From Rhodanobacteraceae bacterium ZG21-1 (GTDB lineage Bacteria > Pseudomonadota > Gammaproteobacteria > Xanthomonadales > Rhodanobacteraceae): a stretch of DNA of 64,000 bases. The notes under the pieces were generated by a model, which worked only from the letters and a program-made list of their open reading frames with translations, was not told the DNA's origin and searched no databases. Numbering within the stretch: the stretch's first letter is position 1; every line of letters starts with the position of its first letter. The stretch spans positions 434,001 through 498,000 of the forward strand of contig JAJEJU010000025.1 in NCBI GenBank assembly GCA_021390615.1, in the 5' to 3' direction. The translations under genes were made by a program, and so were the position numbers. Positions 18,208 to 28,500 of the stretch are shown here, piece by piece.

Positions 18208-19128
18208 ATGAACCAGATATCCGGCCGCGAAAGCTCGCGCGCGGCGCTGTACCAGCTGCTGCTGGGCGAACTGCTGATCGGCTCGGTCGGCGTGTTCGTG
18301 CACGAGAGCGGCCAGGACCCGGTTACCGCGGTGTTCTACCGCTGCCTGTTCGGCGGCCTGTTCCTGCTCGCCTGGGGCCTGGCGCGCGGGCATCTGCGCG
18401 GCCTGCTGCGCGAACGTGCGCTGCTGCGTGGCGCGCTGCTGAGCGGCGTGCTGCTGGTGCTGAACTGGGTGGCGCTGTTCGCCGGCATGGCGCGTTCGTC
18501 GATCGGCGTGGCCACCGTGATCTATCACTGCTTCCCGTTCGTGATGCTGATCCTCGCCGCCGTCGTGCAAGGCGAGCGCACGCGCCCGGCCGACCTGGCC
18601 TGGACCCTGCTCGGCTTCGCCGGCGTGATGTGCTCGACCGACCCAATGCGGCTGTGGCGCGAGGCCGACGTGTCCTATCTGCTGGGCATCGGACTGACCT
18701 TGCTCAGCGCGCTGCTGTGCGGCGCCTCGCTGCTGATGTCGCGGCAGATCGGCAAGCAGCGCCCGTTCGCTCTGGTGATGATCCAGTGCTGGGTCGGCGT
18801 GGCGATGCTGGCCGGCTTCTCCAGCCCCGGCGTATTCCACCTCGGCACGCACTGGGCCTGGCTGGTCGGCCTGGGCGTGATCCACAGCGGCATCGTCTAC
18901 GTGCTGTTCTATTCCGCCTACCCGCGCTTGCCGGTGGCGACCATCGCGGTGCTGGCCTTCGTCTATCCGCTGGTGACCCTGCTGCTGGACTACCTGATCT
19001 ACGGGCACCGCCTGGCCTGGGTGCAGCTGGCCGGCCTGGTGCTGATCGTGCTGGGCACCCTGGGCGTCAACCTGAAATGGCGCTGGCCTCTGCCACGGCG
19101 CACTGAAGCTCAGCCGCAGCAGCCCTAG
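18208..19128 (+). CDS. EamA-family (DMT superfamily) transporter
   Basis: 306 residues with about ten hydrophobic segments in two EamA repeats. GGAGAGG lies upstream of the ATG. DMT/EamA permeases export amino acids and metabolites. Divergent pairing with a MocR regulator is a common arrangement in which the regulator senses PLP or an amine and induces the exporter. It follows the siderophore operon, but there is no evidence it belongs to that system. The substrate cannot be predicted. Confidence 0.85.
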   Translation: MNQISGRESSRAALYQLLLGELLIGSVGVFVHESGQDPVTAVFYRCLFGGLFLLAWGLARGHLRGLLRERALLRGALLSGVLLVLNWVALFAGMARSSIGVATVIYHCFPFVMLILAAVVQGERTRPADLAWTLLGFAGVMCSTDPMRLWREADVSYLLGIGLTLLSALLCGASLLMSRQIGKQRPFALVMIQCWVGVAMLAGFSSPGVFHLGTHWAWLVGLGVIHSGIVYVLFYSAYPRLPVATIAVLAFVYPLVTLLLDYLIYGHRLAWVQLAGLVLIVLGTLGVNLKWRWPLPRRTEAQPQQP

Positions 19129-19136
19129 TCGAATGG

Positions 19137-19173
19137 CCTTGCGAGGTCGGTACGCACCGCCGATCTCGCAAGG
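19137..19173. terminator. Inverted repeat between convergent genes
   Basis: CCTTGCGAG (19137-19145) pairs perfectly with CTCGCAAGG (19165-19173), with further partial pairing inside (GTCGGT/ACCGCC). It lies between the convergent EamA and GH35 genes and could end transcription from both sides, although no T-run is present. Confidence 0.5.
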
Positions 19174-19188
19174 CTGCGCGCGAACGGG

Positions 19189-21057
19189 CTAGCCGCTTAA
19201 CCGCTCGAAGCCTTGTAGCGGAGCGCCTTCGGTGCGGTGCAGGTCGAACACCAGCAGTTCGTTGTCGCCTTTACGCAGCCAGGACGCGGGGCAGAACAAG
19301 CGCTGCTGCGGCCCGATCCGCCAGTAGCGGCCGAGCAGATGGCGATTGACCCACACATAGCCTTTGTCCCAGGCGCTCATGTCGAGATAGCTGTCGCCCA
19401 GCTGGTCCAGCTTCAACGAGGCACGGAAGAACAGACCGGGCCGCGTCGGTGCCTGCGCCAACGGATGCAGGCCGGCCAGCCAGGCCTCGTCGAGCGGGAT
19501 GCCGTGCGCCTGCCAGTCGCGCAGCATATGGCCGTCCAGACTGATCTCGCCGACGATGCCTTTGCGATCGGCCATGGCCGGGCCATAACCCACGTGGCCG
19601 AAGCTGTCGACCAGGATCGCCAGCTCCGCTTCGCTGCCATGGGCAAGCGCCGGCACGGCCACCTCGGCGCGCTCGTGCAGACCGGGCTTGCGCACGCGCG
19701 ACAGGTAGTCGAGATAGCGCCCGTCGCTGGATACCGTGGCATAGTCGCGCAATCCGTCGATGCTCAGCTGACCACCTGCACGCAAGCGCTTGCGATAGAC
19801 GACGAGCCCGTGGTCCTGAGCGAACAATTGCTCGTTGGACTGCGGCCGCTCCACGGTTTTGGGCGCCGGCAGGTTGTCCCATAGCGAGGCATACGGCTGT
19901 GGCGTCACGGCGGCGATGCGGATCGCTGGCGGCGCCGGTGGCGGCGCGGGCAGCGGATGCTTCAAATGCGCCTCGATCATTCCGCGGAAACGATGGTAGT
20001 CAGCGGTGGCCTCGCCGCGCTCATTGATCGGCGCACCGTAGTCGTAGCTGGTAATGACCGGCTCGAAGTTCGAGTAGTCGCCATGCGCATTGGCGCCCGC
20101 GCCGAAGCCGAAATTGCTGCCGCCGTGAACCACGTAGAGGTTGAACGAACGGCCCTGCTCGAGCAGCTGGCGCAAGGTGTCGGCATAGTCGCCGCGCGCG
20201 AACGCCGCATCGCCCCAGTGGGTGAGCCAGCCGGGATAGCCCTCGCCCACCCATACCGGGCACTCGCCGGCAATGGGTTGCGCCGCGGCAAAATCGGTGT
20301 CGCCGTCCAGCCCAAGCGCGGCGCCCGGCAGATAGGTGTGCTGCTTCTGCAGCTGGCCCAGCCCATCGGAAATCGAGAACGGGCCGTCGATGCCGCGCTC
20401 GCGCCACATCGACTGCAGCAGCTTCAGGTAGTCGAGATCGTGGCCGAACGAGGCGTACTCGTTCTCCACCTGCAGCATCAGGATCGGGCCGCCCTGCTTC
20501 GCCATCAACGGTGCGATCAGCGGCGCCACGGTATCCAGATAGCGCCGCACCGCCTGCATGTAATGCGCATCGTGGCGGTCGCGCACGCGGATGTCCGGCT
20601 CGCGCAGCAGGTACGGCGGCAGGCCACCGAAATCCCATTCCGCACAGACATAGGGGCCGGGTCGCAGATAGACCCACAGGCCTTCTTCGCGGCACAACGC
20701 GATGAAACGCGCGAAGTCGCGGCTGCCGCTCTTGAGGTCGAACACGCCGGGCTCCGATTCCAGCGCGTTCCACATCACGTAGACCGCGATGGTGTTGAGG
20801 CCCATCGCCTTGGCCATGCGGATGCGCTGGCGCCAGTACTCGGCCGGGATGCGGATCGGATGCATCTCGCCGCTGCGGATCTGGAACGGCCGTCCATCCA
20901 GCAGGAACTGCCGGCCCGACAATTCGAAGCGATGCGGCTTGCCATCCGGCAGCGGCGGCAGGCGATCTGGCGACGTGACGACATCGGCGCGCACACCGGT
21001 CGCAGCGGCAGCCAGCGGCGCCAGCAGGCTCAGGCGCAGGAAGTCTCGTCTCAGCAT
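19189..21057 (-). CDS. GH35 beta-galactosidase, Tat-exported
   Basis: 622 residues from the ATG at 21057, chosen because GGAGG lies seven bases upstream and the protein then starts MLRRDFLRLSLLAPL, a twin-arginine signal. The GH35 TIM barrel follows: HPIRIPAEYWRQRI, LRPGPYVCAEWDFGGLP near 131-147, acid/base Glu in QVENEY (about 200) and nucleophile Glu in VGEGYPGWLTHWG (about 272). C-terminal beta-domains complete the usual bacterial architecture. Enzymes of this family remove beta-linked galactose from oligosaccharides or polysaccharides. It is the last gene of the minus-strand glycan operon, 85 bases after the GH3 gene. Confidence 0.93.
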   Translation of the reverse strand: MLRRDFLRLSLLAPLAAAATGVRADVVTSPDRLPPLPDGKPHRFELSGRQFLLDGRPFQIRSGEMHPIRIPAEYWRQRIRMAKAMGLNTIAVYVMWNALESEPGVFDLKSGSRDFARFIALCREEGLWVYLRPGPYVCAEWDFGGLPPYLLREPDIRVRDRHDAHYMQAVRRYLDTVAPLIAPLMAKQGGPILMLQVENEYASFGHDLDYLKLLQSMWRERGIDGPFSISDGLGQLQKQHTYLPGAALGLDGDTDFAAAQPIAGECPVWVGEGYPGWLTHWGDAAFARGDYADTLRQLLEQGRSFNLYVVHGGSNFGFGAGANAHGDYSNFEPVITSYDYGAPINERGEATADYHRFRGMIEAHLKHPLPAPPPAPPAIRIAAVTPQPYASLWDNLPAPKTVERPQSNEQLFAQDHGLVVYRKRLRAGGQLSIDGLRDYATVSSDGRYLDYLSRVRKPGLHERAEVAVPALAHGSEAELAILVDSFGHVGYGPAMADRKGIVGEISLDGHMLRDWQAHGIPLDEAWLAGLHPLAQAPTRPGLFFRASLKLDQLGDSYLDMSAWDKGYVWVNRHLLGRYWRIGPQQRLFCPASWLRKGDNELLVFDLHRTEGAPLQGFERLSG

Positions 21058-21142
21058 GGAAAAGCCTCCGGATATCTCGACCAGCTCGCCTGCGCGGACG
21101 CGCAAGCTGCCATCACCTTCATCACCACCACGTCGACCAGGC

Positions 21143-23413
21143 TCATGGCGCCAGGCTCGCCGCGCTCAGCGCGATGTCGTCGTGCAGCACCAGCTCGCGC
21201 GAGGAATGCCCCAGCTCCACCGTGTAGCGACCCGCACCGATGCGCCAGCGATCGGTTGCGGCATCGAACACCGCGAACAGGCGCGGGTCGATGCTCAGCG
21301 AGAGCGTGCGGCGCTCGCCTGGCCGCAGCGCGATCTTGCCGAAGCCGGCGAGGCGCCGCGGCGCCTCGCCGCTTTCCGGCGGCATGTCGACATACAGCTG
21401 CGGCGTGTCGACCCCGGCGCGGTCGCCGTCGTTGCTGACTTCGAAGCGCGCGGTCACGCGCCCGTCCTGCTTCGCCAGCTGCAGGTGGGCATAGCCGAAA
21501 TGCGTGTAGGACAGGCCGTAACCGAACGCAAACAGCGGCGTCGAGCGCTGGCGGTCGAACCACTTGTAGCCGACCGCGACGCCCTCGATGTCGTAGTCCA
21601 CCGCATCGTCGGCGCCGATGCGCGGACGCGGCAGCTGGCTTTCGTCCTGCGGAAAACTGGTCGGCAGGCGGCCGGCGGGATCGGCGGCGCCGCTCAGCGC
21701 GTCGGCGATCGCCTCGCCGCCGCGCGCGCCGGGATACCAGGCCTCGAGCACCGCGGCCACCTTGCCCAGCCAGGGCATGCGCACCGCGCCGCCGGTCTCG
21801 AGCACTACCACGGTGTGCGGATTGGCCGCGGCGACGGCCTCGATCAAGGCATCCTGGTGTTCCGGCAGGCCGAGGTCGGGCAGGTCGATGCCTTCGGCCG
21901 CCCATTGGGTGGCGAACACGATGGCCACGTCGGCGGACTTCGCCAGCGCCGCGGCGCGCGCCGGCCGGCGGCCGTCGTCGTAGTCGATGCGCGTCTGCGG
22001 CAGGCGCTGGCGCAAGGCCTGCAGCGGCGAGGACGGGTCATAGACGACCCATGGCGACGCGCTGTCGTGCAGGTCAGGATGCTCCGGTTTGATCGCCGCG
22101 CCGCCGATCGGCCAGACCTGAGCCGAACCGCCGCCGGACAGCACGCCGACATCGGCATGGCCGCCGATCAGCGCGATATGTCGCACGCCGGCTTCCAGCG
22201 GCAGCTGGCCGCTGGCGTTCTTCAGCAGCACCAGGGTCTGCGCCGCGACGTTCTGCGCCACCTGCGCGTCGGCCAGCGCGTCAAGCGGCTTCGGCGCCGG
22301 CGCCGCGTCCAGCAGGCCGTTCGCGATCATCGAGCGCAGGACGCGCTGCGCCATGTCCTGCAGCCGCGCATAAGGCAGCGCGTGGCTGGCGATGGCGCGC
22401 ATCAGCGGCGCGCCGAAGCTGCCGTCGCCCTGCGCGCCGTCGGCGTAGTCCTCGCCCGAGACCTGATCCACGCCGGCCAGCGCGTCAGACACGCCGTGGT
22501 CGGCGCCCCAGTCGGTCATCACCCAGCCCGGGTATTTCCAGTCGCGCTTGAGCACGTCGTTGAGCAGGTGCGCGTTCGAGCAGTCGTAGATGCCGTTGAC
22601 CTTGTTGTAGCCGCACATCACCGCACCGGGATGGCCTTGCTCGATCGCCAGCTCGAAGGCGAACAGGTCGGACTCGCGCATGGCGCGCTCGCCCAGATCG
22701 GCGCTGAGCGCGAGACGATCGGTCTCCTGCGCGTTGAGCAGGAAGTGCTTCACCGTCGAGATGACGTGCTGCGACTGGATGCCGCGCACCTCCGCGCCGG
22801 CCATGCTGCCGGCCAGCAGCGGGTCTTCGCCGAAATACTCGAAGTTGCGCCCGTTGCGCGGCTCGCGTGCGAGATTGACGCCGCCGGCCAGCAGCAGGTT
22901 GATGCCCTGCGCGCGCGCCTCGCCGGCGATCATCGCGCCGCCCGCATAGGCCAGCCGCGGATTCCAGCTGGCCGCCATGCCCAGCGGCGACGGCAGCGGC
23001 GTGGCCGCGCCGGCCGCGCCGCGCACGCCGATGGGCCAGCCACGCGCGTCGACGTCGATCGGATAGTTGTTCACGCCGACACCGGCGTCGTTCTCCTGCA
23101 GCGCCGGGATGCCGTAGGCAGGCTGCGCCGACACGTAACCGGCGGCGCCCACACTGCCCGGCGGCTGCCGCTTCAGGCCCATCATCGCGTAGCTCTGCAC
23201 CAGCTGATGTAGGGCTTCCGGCGGCATCCGCTGCACCAGCTGCGCGGCGCGCACGTCGGCCTCGGAAGCCCAGGCCGGCGCCGGCATCGCCGCCAGCATC
23301 CAGGCCAGCAGGCCGAGCCCGCCGAGACAGCGCCGCAGCCGCCGCGCGCCGTGTGCTGGTGCGCAGGCCTGCGCGGGCGACGACGACGTGCGGCGGGCGG
23401 ATAGCATGGTCAT
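21143..23413 (-). CDS. GH3 family beta-glycosidase, exported
   Basis: 756 residues. The N-terminus has Arg-rich residues, a hydrophobic stretch and AWASEA, a probable signal cleavage site near 50. The catalytic barrel contains NLAREPRNGRNFEYFGEDP (about 180-198), KHF (about 222) and the nucleophile Asp in GWVMTDWG (about 301). The alpha/beta sandwich and a C-terminal fibronectin-III-like domain follow. GH3 enzymes act on beta-glucosides, xylosides and related linkages, so specificity is open. The ATG at 23413 overlaps the upstream stop (ATGA); a second ATG at 23407 has better spacing from GGAG. Confidence 0.92.
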   Translation of the reverse strand: MTMLSARRTSSSPAQACAPAHGARRLRRCLGGLGLLAWMLAAMPAPAWASEADVRAAQLVQRMPPEALHQLVQSYAMMGLKRQPPGSVGAAGYVSAQPAYGIPALQENDAGVGVNNYPIDVDARGWPIGVRGAAGAATPLPSPLGMAASWNPRLAYAGGAMIAGEARAQGINLLLAGGVNLAREPRNGRNFEYFGEDPLLAGSMAGAEVRGIQSQHVISTVKHFLLNAQETDRLALSADLGERAMRESDLFAFELAIEQGHPGAVMCGYNKVNGIYDCSNAHLLNDVLKRDWKYPGWVMTDWGADHGVSDALAGVDQVSGEDYADGAQGDGSFGAPLMRAIASHALPYARLQDMAQRVLRSMIANGLLDAAPAPKPLDALADAQVAQNVAAQTLVLLKNASGQLPLEAGVRHIALIGGHADVGVLSGGGSAQVWPIGGAAIKPEHPDLHDSASPWVVYDPSSPLQALRQRLPQTRIDYDDGRRPARAAALAKSADVAIVFATQWAAEGIDLPDLGLPEHQDALIEAVAAANPHTVVVLETGGAVRMPWLGKVAAVLEAWYPGARGGEAIADALSGAADPAGRLPTSFPQDESQLPRPRIGADDAVDYDIEGVAVGYKWFDRQRSTPLFAFGYGLSYTHFGYAHLQLAKQDGRVTARFEVSNDGDRAGVDTPQLYVDMPPESGEAPRRLAGFGKIALRPGERRTLSLSIDPRLFAVFDAATDRWRIGAGRYTVELGHSSRELVLHDDIALSAASLAP

Positions 23414-25479
23414 CGCTCCGGGGTCAGTTCCAGCGTCAGCACTTCGAACGGCGCCAGCACGATGCTGCTCGCGTGGTCCGCGTCCAGCTTGGCCGGCACG
23501 CTGCGGCCGCCGCTGCGCCAGACATCCTTCACGCGGTAACGGCGTGCGGCGCCGGTCGGCAATTCGAGCTGGCGCGACAGGTCGATCACCGCGGCCTGCG
23601 GCGAGGCATCCGGATTGCGCAAGGTGACGATCGCCTTGTCCGGCGACCAGGCCGCCCAGCCGTAGACGTCCAGACGTCCGGGATCGCCGCCGATCCAGTG
23701 CGTGTCGCGCAGCACCTCGGCGTTCGCCCGCGACCACTTCGCCGCCTCGGCCAGCGCATCCCAGTCCTGCGTCGTGAGCAAGGAGGGCGTGATGTACATC
23801 TCCTGCAGCTGCGTGCCGGTGGCGAAGTAGGAATGCACTTCGTTGGCGAAGTCGTGGCCCGGATCGGTGTTGAGCCGCTTGTTCATCTGCGCGTAGATGA
23901 TGCCGTGGAGCATCAGCGAATTGATCGGGAACAGCGGCCCCTGGATCACGATGTTCTCGTAGGTCTGCTGGTCGCGGTAGGTGATCCAGCGCTCGCGCTC
24001 GGTGCCGACGCCCGCATGCCAGTCGTCTTCGCCGCCGCGCCAGATCGAGTCGGCATAGCGCAGCCAGAACGGCGAGGCGTAGGTGCCGGTGGTGAGGTTG
24101 ATGTAGAGGTCAGGCTTGGCTTCGCGCAGGTCCTCGATCAGCTTGATCGCAGCGGCGAAATCGCTGTCGAACATGCTGCCCGGGAACACCTTGTCGGCAT
24201 TGCCGGTGCCGTCGAACTTGAACTGGTTGATGCCGTCGTCGCGCACCAGCTCCATCACCGCGTCGTGGAAGCGTTGATAGTACTTCGGGCCCGACAGGGC
24301 CAGGCCGCCGTCGATGATCTCGTAGCCGCCGGCCTTGCCGCGCGCCACGCGCTCCTTCACCGGCGGGCCGTAGCCGCCCCACGGCGACAGCCACATGCCC
24401 GGCGCGGCGCCGTATTTCGCTGCGGCCTCGCGCAGCGGCACGAAGCCGCGCGGGAAGTCCTTGCTGAAATGCCAGCTGCCCGAGCGGTCGTCCCAGCCGT
24501 CGTCGAACAGGAAGGAATCCAGCTTCACGCCACGCTTGACGCTGAGCTCCGTACCGAAGGTGTTGATGCGGTCCAGCGCCTGCGCCTCGGTGTACGGCGT
24601 GAAGTAGCCGATGTCGTACCAGGAGTTGTAGTGCAGGAACGGCCGATACGGATGCGCGCGCTCGCGCTCGACATAGGCACCGAAGTCGCGCCGCAGCTGC
24701 CCTTCGCGCGCCACGCCCGCCACCGCCGAATAGGCAATCGCCTGGCCTTTGCGCAGCGGCAGGCTGCGCGCCATGCTGAGGCTGACGTGCTTGCCGCGCA
24801 CCTCGCTGTCGGACAGCGGATTCTCGAAGCCCAGGTAGAGCTGTTCGCCCGCGCCCGGCCCCACCACCACCGGCGCGCCCTTGGTAGTGCCGTCCACCAT
24901 CGCGTCGGCCGCGTCGGCCTGCAGCAGCGAGACGCTTTCGATTGCCTCGTCCTGCTTCAGCGCGGTGATCGTCACCAGCTCGCGCAGATAGGCCGAGCCT
25001 TCGCGCTGCACCAGCTGCCAGTCGACGCGGAAGCGTCCGTCAGCGTCGCCGAAGCTGGCGGCGACCACCTGCCCCGGCAGGCGTTCGGCCAACCGCGGAG
25101 CCTGCGCGTCCACCGGCAGCGGCTTGGCAGTCGGCGGCGCCAGCAGATGCCATTGCGCCGAGCCCAGGCTGCTGCCGTCGGCCAGCTTCAGCGCGAACGG
25201 CGCCTCGATCGCCACGCTGCGCCCGCCCTGGCGGTCGGCGATGCTCATCTCGCTCAGATGGCCGTCCGCGACGCGCCAGCGCGCAACGATCGCCGCATTG
25301 CCGAAACTCGCCTGGCCACCCTGCTCGGCCAGAGACGGCGAGCCGGGCGCGACCTGCTCGGCGGCCAGGCCGCCCTGCGCCAGCAGCGCGCACAGCAGGC
25401 CGGCGGCCAAGCGCGAGCGGGAACGGCGACGAAGGCCTCGACCGGGCACGGCCGTGGGATGGAAGCGCACTGGGGACAT
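23410..25479 (-). CDS. Alpha-galactosidase-like glycoside hydrolase (clan GH-D character), exported
   Basis: 689 residues from ATG 25479, which has AAGGAG six bases upstream and a signal peptide (LAAGLLCALLAQGGLAA). A beta-sandwich region (about 45-260) precedes a TIM barrel with FLFDDGWDDRSG near 323, GMWLSPWGGYG near 361, QFKFDGTG near 419 and ADSIWRGGEDDW near 476. The Asp of KFDGTG (about 423) and an Asp of the GEDDW loop are the likely nucleophile and acid/base, by analogy with GH27/GH36. Relatives are sometimes mislabelled enterotoxin. I cannot fix the CAZy family, so an alpha-galactosidase or alpha-N-acetylgalactosaminidase role is inference supported by the galactose-type catabolic genes nearby. 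Confidence 0.7.
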   Translation of the reverse strand: MSPVRFHPTAVPGRGLRRRSRSRLAAGLLCALLAQGGLAAEQVAPGSPSLAEQGGQASFGNAAIVARWRVADGHLSEMSIADRQGGRSVAIEAPFALKLADGSSLGSAQWHLLAPPTAKPLPVDAQAPRLAERLPGQVVAASFGDADGRFRVDWQLVQREGSAYLRELVTITALKQDEAIESVSLLQADAADAMVDGTTKGAPVVVGPGAGEQLYLGFENPLSDSEVRGKHVSLSMARSLPLRKGQAIAYSAVAGVAREGQLRRDFGAYVERERAHPYRPFLHYNSWYDIGYFTPYTEAQALDRINTFGTELSVKRGVKLDSFLFDDGWDDRSGSWHFSKDFPRGFVPLREAAAKYGAAPGMWLSPWGGYGPPVKERVARGKAGGYEIIDGGLALSGPKYYQRFHDAVMELVRDDGINQFKFDGTGNADKVFPGSMFDSDFAAAIKLIEDLREAKPDLYINLTTGTYASPFWLRYADSIWRGGEDDWHAGVGTERERWITYRDQQTYENIVIQGPLFPINSLMLHGIIYAQMNKRLNTDPGHDFANEVHSYFATGTQLQEMYITPSLLTTQDWDALAEAAKWSRANAEVLRDTHWIGGDPGRLDVYGWAAWSPDKAIVTLRNPDASPQAAVIDLSRQLELPTGAARRYRVKDVWRSGGRSVPAKLDADHASSIVLAPFEVLTLELTPER

Positions 25480-25585
25480 GTCTACTCCTTGCTGCATTGA
25501 ATCACGGGACGGGCGCCGGCCGCACGCGGCGACCGGCCGAAACGGCGCCCCGATCACCTCTCGGATCGGGGCACCTGGCCTTACC

Positions 25586-28500
25586 TCAGAACTTCTGCTG
25601 GTAGCGCACGTAGACGAAGCGGCCGATGTCGTACGAGGCGTTGTAGTCCGCATAGTTGTCGGTGCCGGCGTTAAAGCCGCCGCCGTAGATGTACGGCCCG
25701 ACGCGGTTGAAGATGTTGTTGACGCCGATCGAGAAGGTCGCGTGCCACGGCGCCTTCCAGTGCACCTGCAGGTCGTTGAAGATCACCGACGGGAACTGGG
25801 TCAGCGGCGACACGCCGATGCCCGGCGCGTAGTAGTTCGGCATGGTGCAGGGGAAGGTGGTGTACTGGGTCGGCGGCGGATAGGCGCAGGCGCCCTTCAG
25901 CGGCGAGAAATAGCGCAGCGTCCAGTTCGCACCGAAGTCGCGCCACTCCCAGTCGACCGTGAGGTTGCTGCGCACCCGCCACACTGCGCCGTCGAGATTG
26001 CCGTAGCTGGTGCCGGCGGTGTACTGCACCGGCGCACCCACTGTGGGCTGCACATTGTTGGAGGCGATGTAGGTGCCCTGCAGGGCCACTTTGAACTGGC
26101 CGAAGCTGTACTTGGGCAGCGCGTAGCTCACGCCGAAGTCCCAGCCGCGCTCCTTCAGCCAACCGGCATTCACTTCGAGGTTCATCAGGTTGATGATCTG
26201 CCCGGCCAGCGGGCCCGTGCCGCCCTGACGCTGGAACTGCGAACAGGCCGAGGTGATGCCGAACTGATAGCAGTCGGCCAGCACCTGGTCGTTGCTGATG
26301 CCGGTGATCAGGTTGCGGATGTTGTAGCTCCACCAGTCCAGCGTGAGGTTGAGGCCCGGCGCCCACGACGGGCTGTAGACCAGGCCGATGTCGCCGTTGT
26401 ACGAGGTCTCCGGGCGCAGATTGGTATTGCCGCCGTTGTAGCTGTTGGTGATGCCGGCGGCGCCAGGGCCTTCGACCGGCGTGCCGGTGTTGTCGGTCTG
26501 GCGGAAACCGGCGGGCAGGCCCGGCAGGCCGCCGATGCCGCTCTGGCAGCGCTGCGCCACCGCCGCGCTGTAGCCGTACTGGGCCGGTCCGTACAACGCG
26601 TCGCAGGGATCGGTGAAGCCGCCGGCCAGGTACAGGCCCTGGTAGAGGTCGTTGATGGTGGGCGCGCGAAAACTGGTGCCGTAGCTGGCACGCAGCAGCA
26701 GGTCGTCGATCGGCTTCCAGGTCAGCTTGAAGGAGTTGTTCTGGGTGCCGCCGAAGTTGCTGTAGTGCGACCAGCGCCGAGCCACGTCGAGGGTGAGGCT
26801 CTGCGCGCCGGGCAGGTCTTTCAGCAGCGGCGCATAGGCCTCGATGTAGCCTTCGTTGAGGTCGAAGCCGCCCTGGTTCGGCGCCACCGAATAGTCGCTG
26901 GAGTAGCCGGCGGTGGCGAACGGATCGGTGTCGTCGAAACCCGACTCGTCGCGGTGCTGCACGCCGGCCGCCACGGTGAAGTCGCCGCCGGGCAGCTCGA
27001 ACAGGTTGCCGCTGATGTCGGCGACCGTGGCACGCTCGTCGTAGCCGGTGCGTTCGACGTTGCTGAGCCGGATGTAGTTGAGCATCTGGCTGGTGACGGT
27101 GCCGAACGGATCCAGCGGCACGCAGCCGGCGATGATGTTGCCCGGCGTGCCGCAGTGGACCACGCCGTCGCCGCCCATGAAGGACGGCCCCAGCGCCTGC
27201 GTGGCGTTGATCAGGTTGTACTGGCCCGGCCGCACGTCGACGTCGCGGATCTTGCTGTCGTAGTAGTAGACGTCCCAGTTGAAGATGTGGTCGCCGACGC
27301 TGAAGTTGCCTTCCAGCCCGACGCTGTAGCGGTAGTTCTTCGAGCGGTTGTCGTTGGTGAACAGGATCTGCGGGAACAGCCGCTCGAACTTCACGTCCTG
27401 CGGCGTCTGCCCCGGCGCGTTGTAGGGGTTGTAGTAGCTCTGCGCCGACAGCAGCAGCGGGAACTGCGGCAGGTTCGGCGGATTGCTGGACTGCCCGCTG
27501 TACAGCACGCTCGGGCCGCCGGCGCCGCCGTTGCGGCTCTCGTTGTAGCCGAGGTTGAGGTGCGCGGTGATGTTGTCGGTGAGCTTGTAGTGCCCGTCCA
27601 GATACAGGTTCTTGGTCTTGTTCGGGCTGAGGTTGGTGCTGTACTTGCTGTTGTTGTAGACGTAGGAGCCGGCGTCGGCGAGGCTGGTGACGTTGCCGTC
27701 GGGCCCATAGGTGCGCGGCTGGCGGAACGAGTAGTCGGCGAGGTTGCGCGGGTCGCCGCCCGGGTTCAGCACCAGCACGTGGTCGCCGGCGATCAGCGGA
27801 TTGGTCTGCGGCGAGTTGAGGATGAAGCCGCGATCCGGCGGCAGCGAGCTGAGGCCGAAATACGGATAGTTGTTGGTGTACGGATAGGCCGACCATGGCC
27901 GGTCGTTGCCCCACACCGCGCTCTGATTCTGGTATGAGGCGCTGAACACGATGTCGCCCTTGTCGCTCGACTTGCCGGCGGTGACGCTGTACTGCACCTG
28001 GCTGCCGTCGCCGTGCGGCGCGTACTGGCCGGCATAGCCGTCGATCTGCACGCCGTCGAACTTCTTCAGGGTGACAATGTTGATCACCCCGGCGACGGCG
28101 TCGGAGCCGTAGATCGCCGAGGCGCCGTTGCCCAGCACGTCGATGTGGTCGACGATCGCGGTGGGAATCACGCTGACGTCGGTATAGCCGCCGTGCACCG
28201 CGCCGATGCGCTCGCCGTTCACCAGCACCAGGGTGCGCTGCGCGCCTAGGCCGCGCAGGTCAACGAAGGTGCCGCCCTGGTTGGGACCGAGCGAGCCGGC
28301 GTCGCCGCGGCTGAGGTCGGGGGTGGCCGCCGAGGCGACGTTCTGCAGCAACTGACCGACCGTGGCGAAACCCTGCCGATCGATGTCCTGGCGACTGATC
28401 GTGATGGTGGGCAGCGCCGTCTCCAGATCGACACCGCGGATGTTCGAGCCGGTGACGGTGATCTGCTGCAGCTTCACCGCATTCTTCGACGCCTTCGCCG

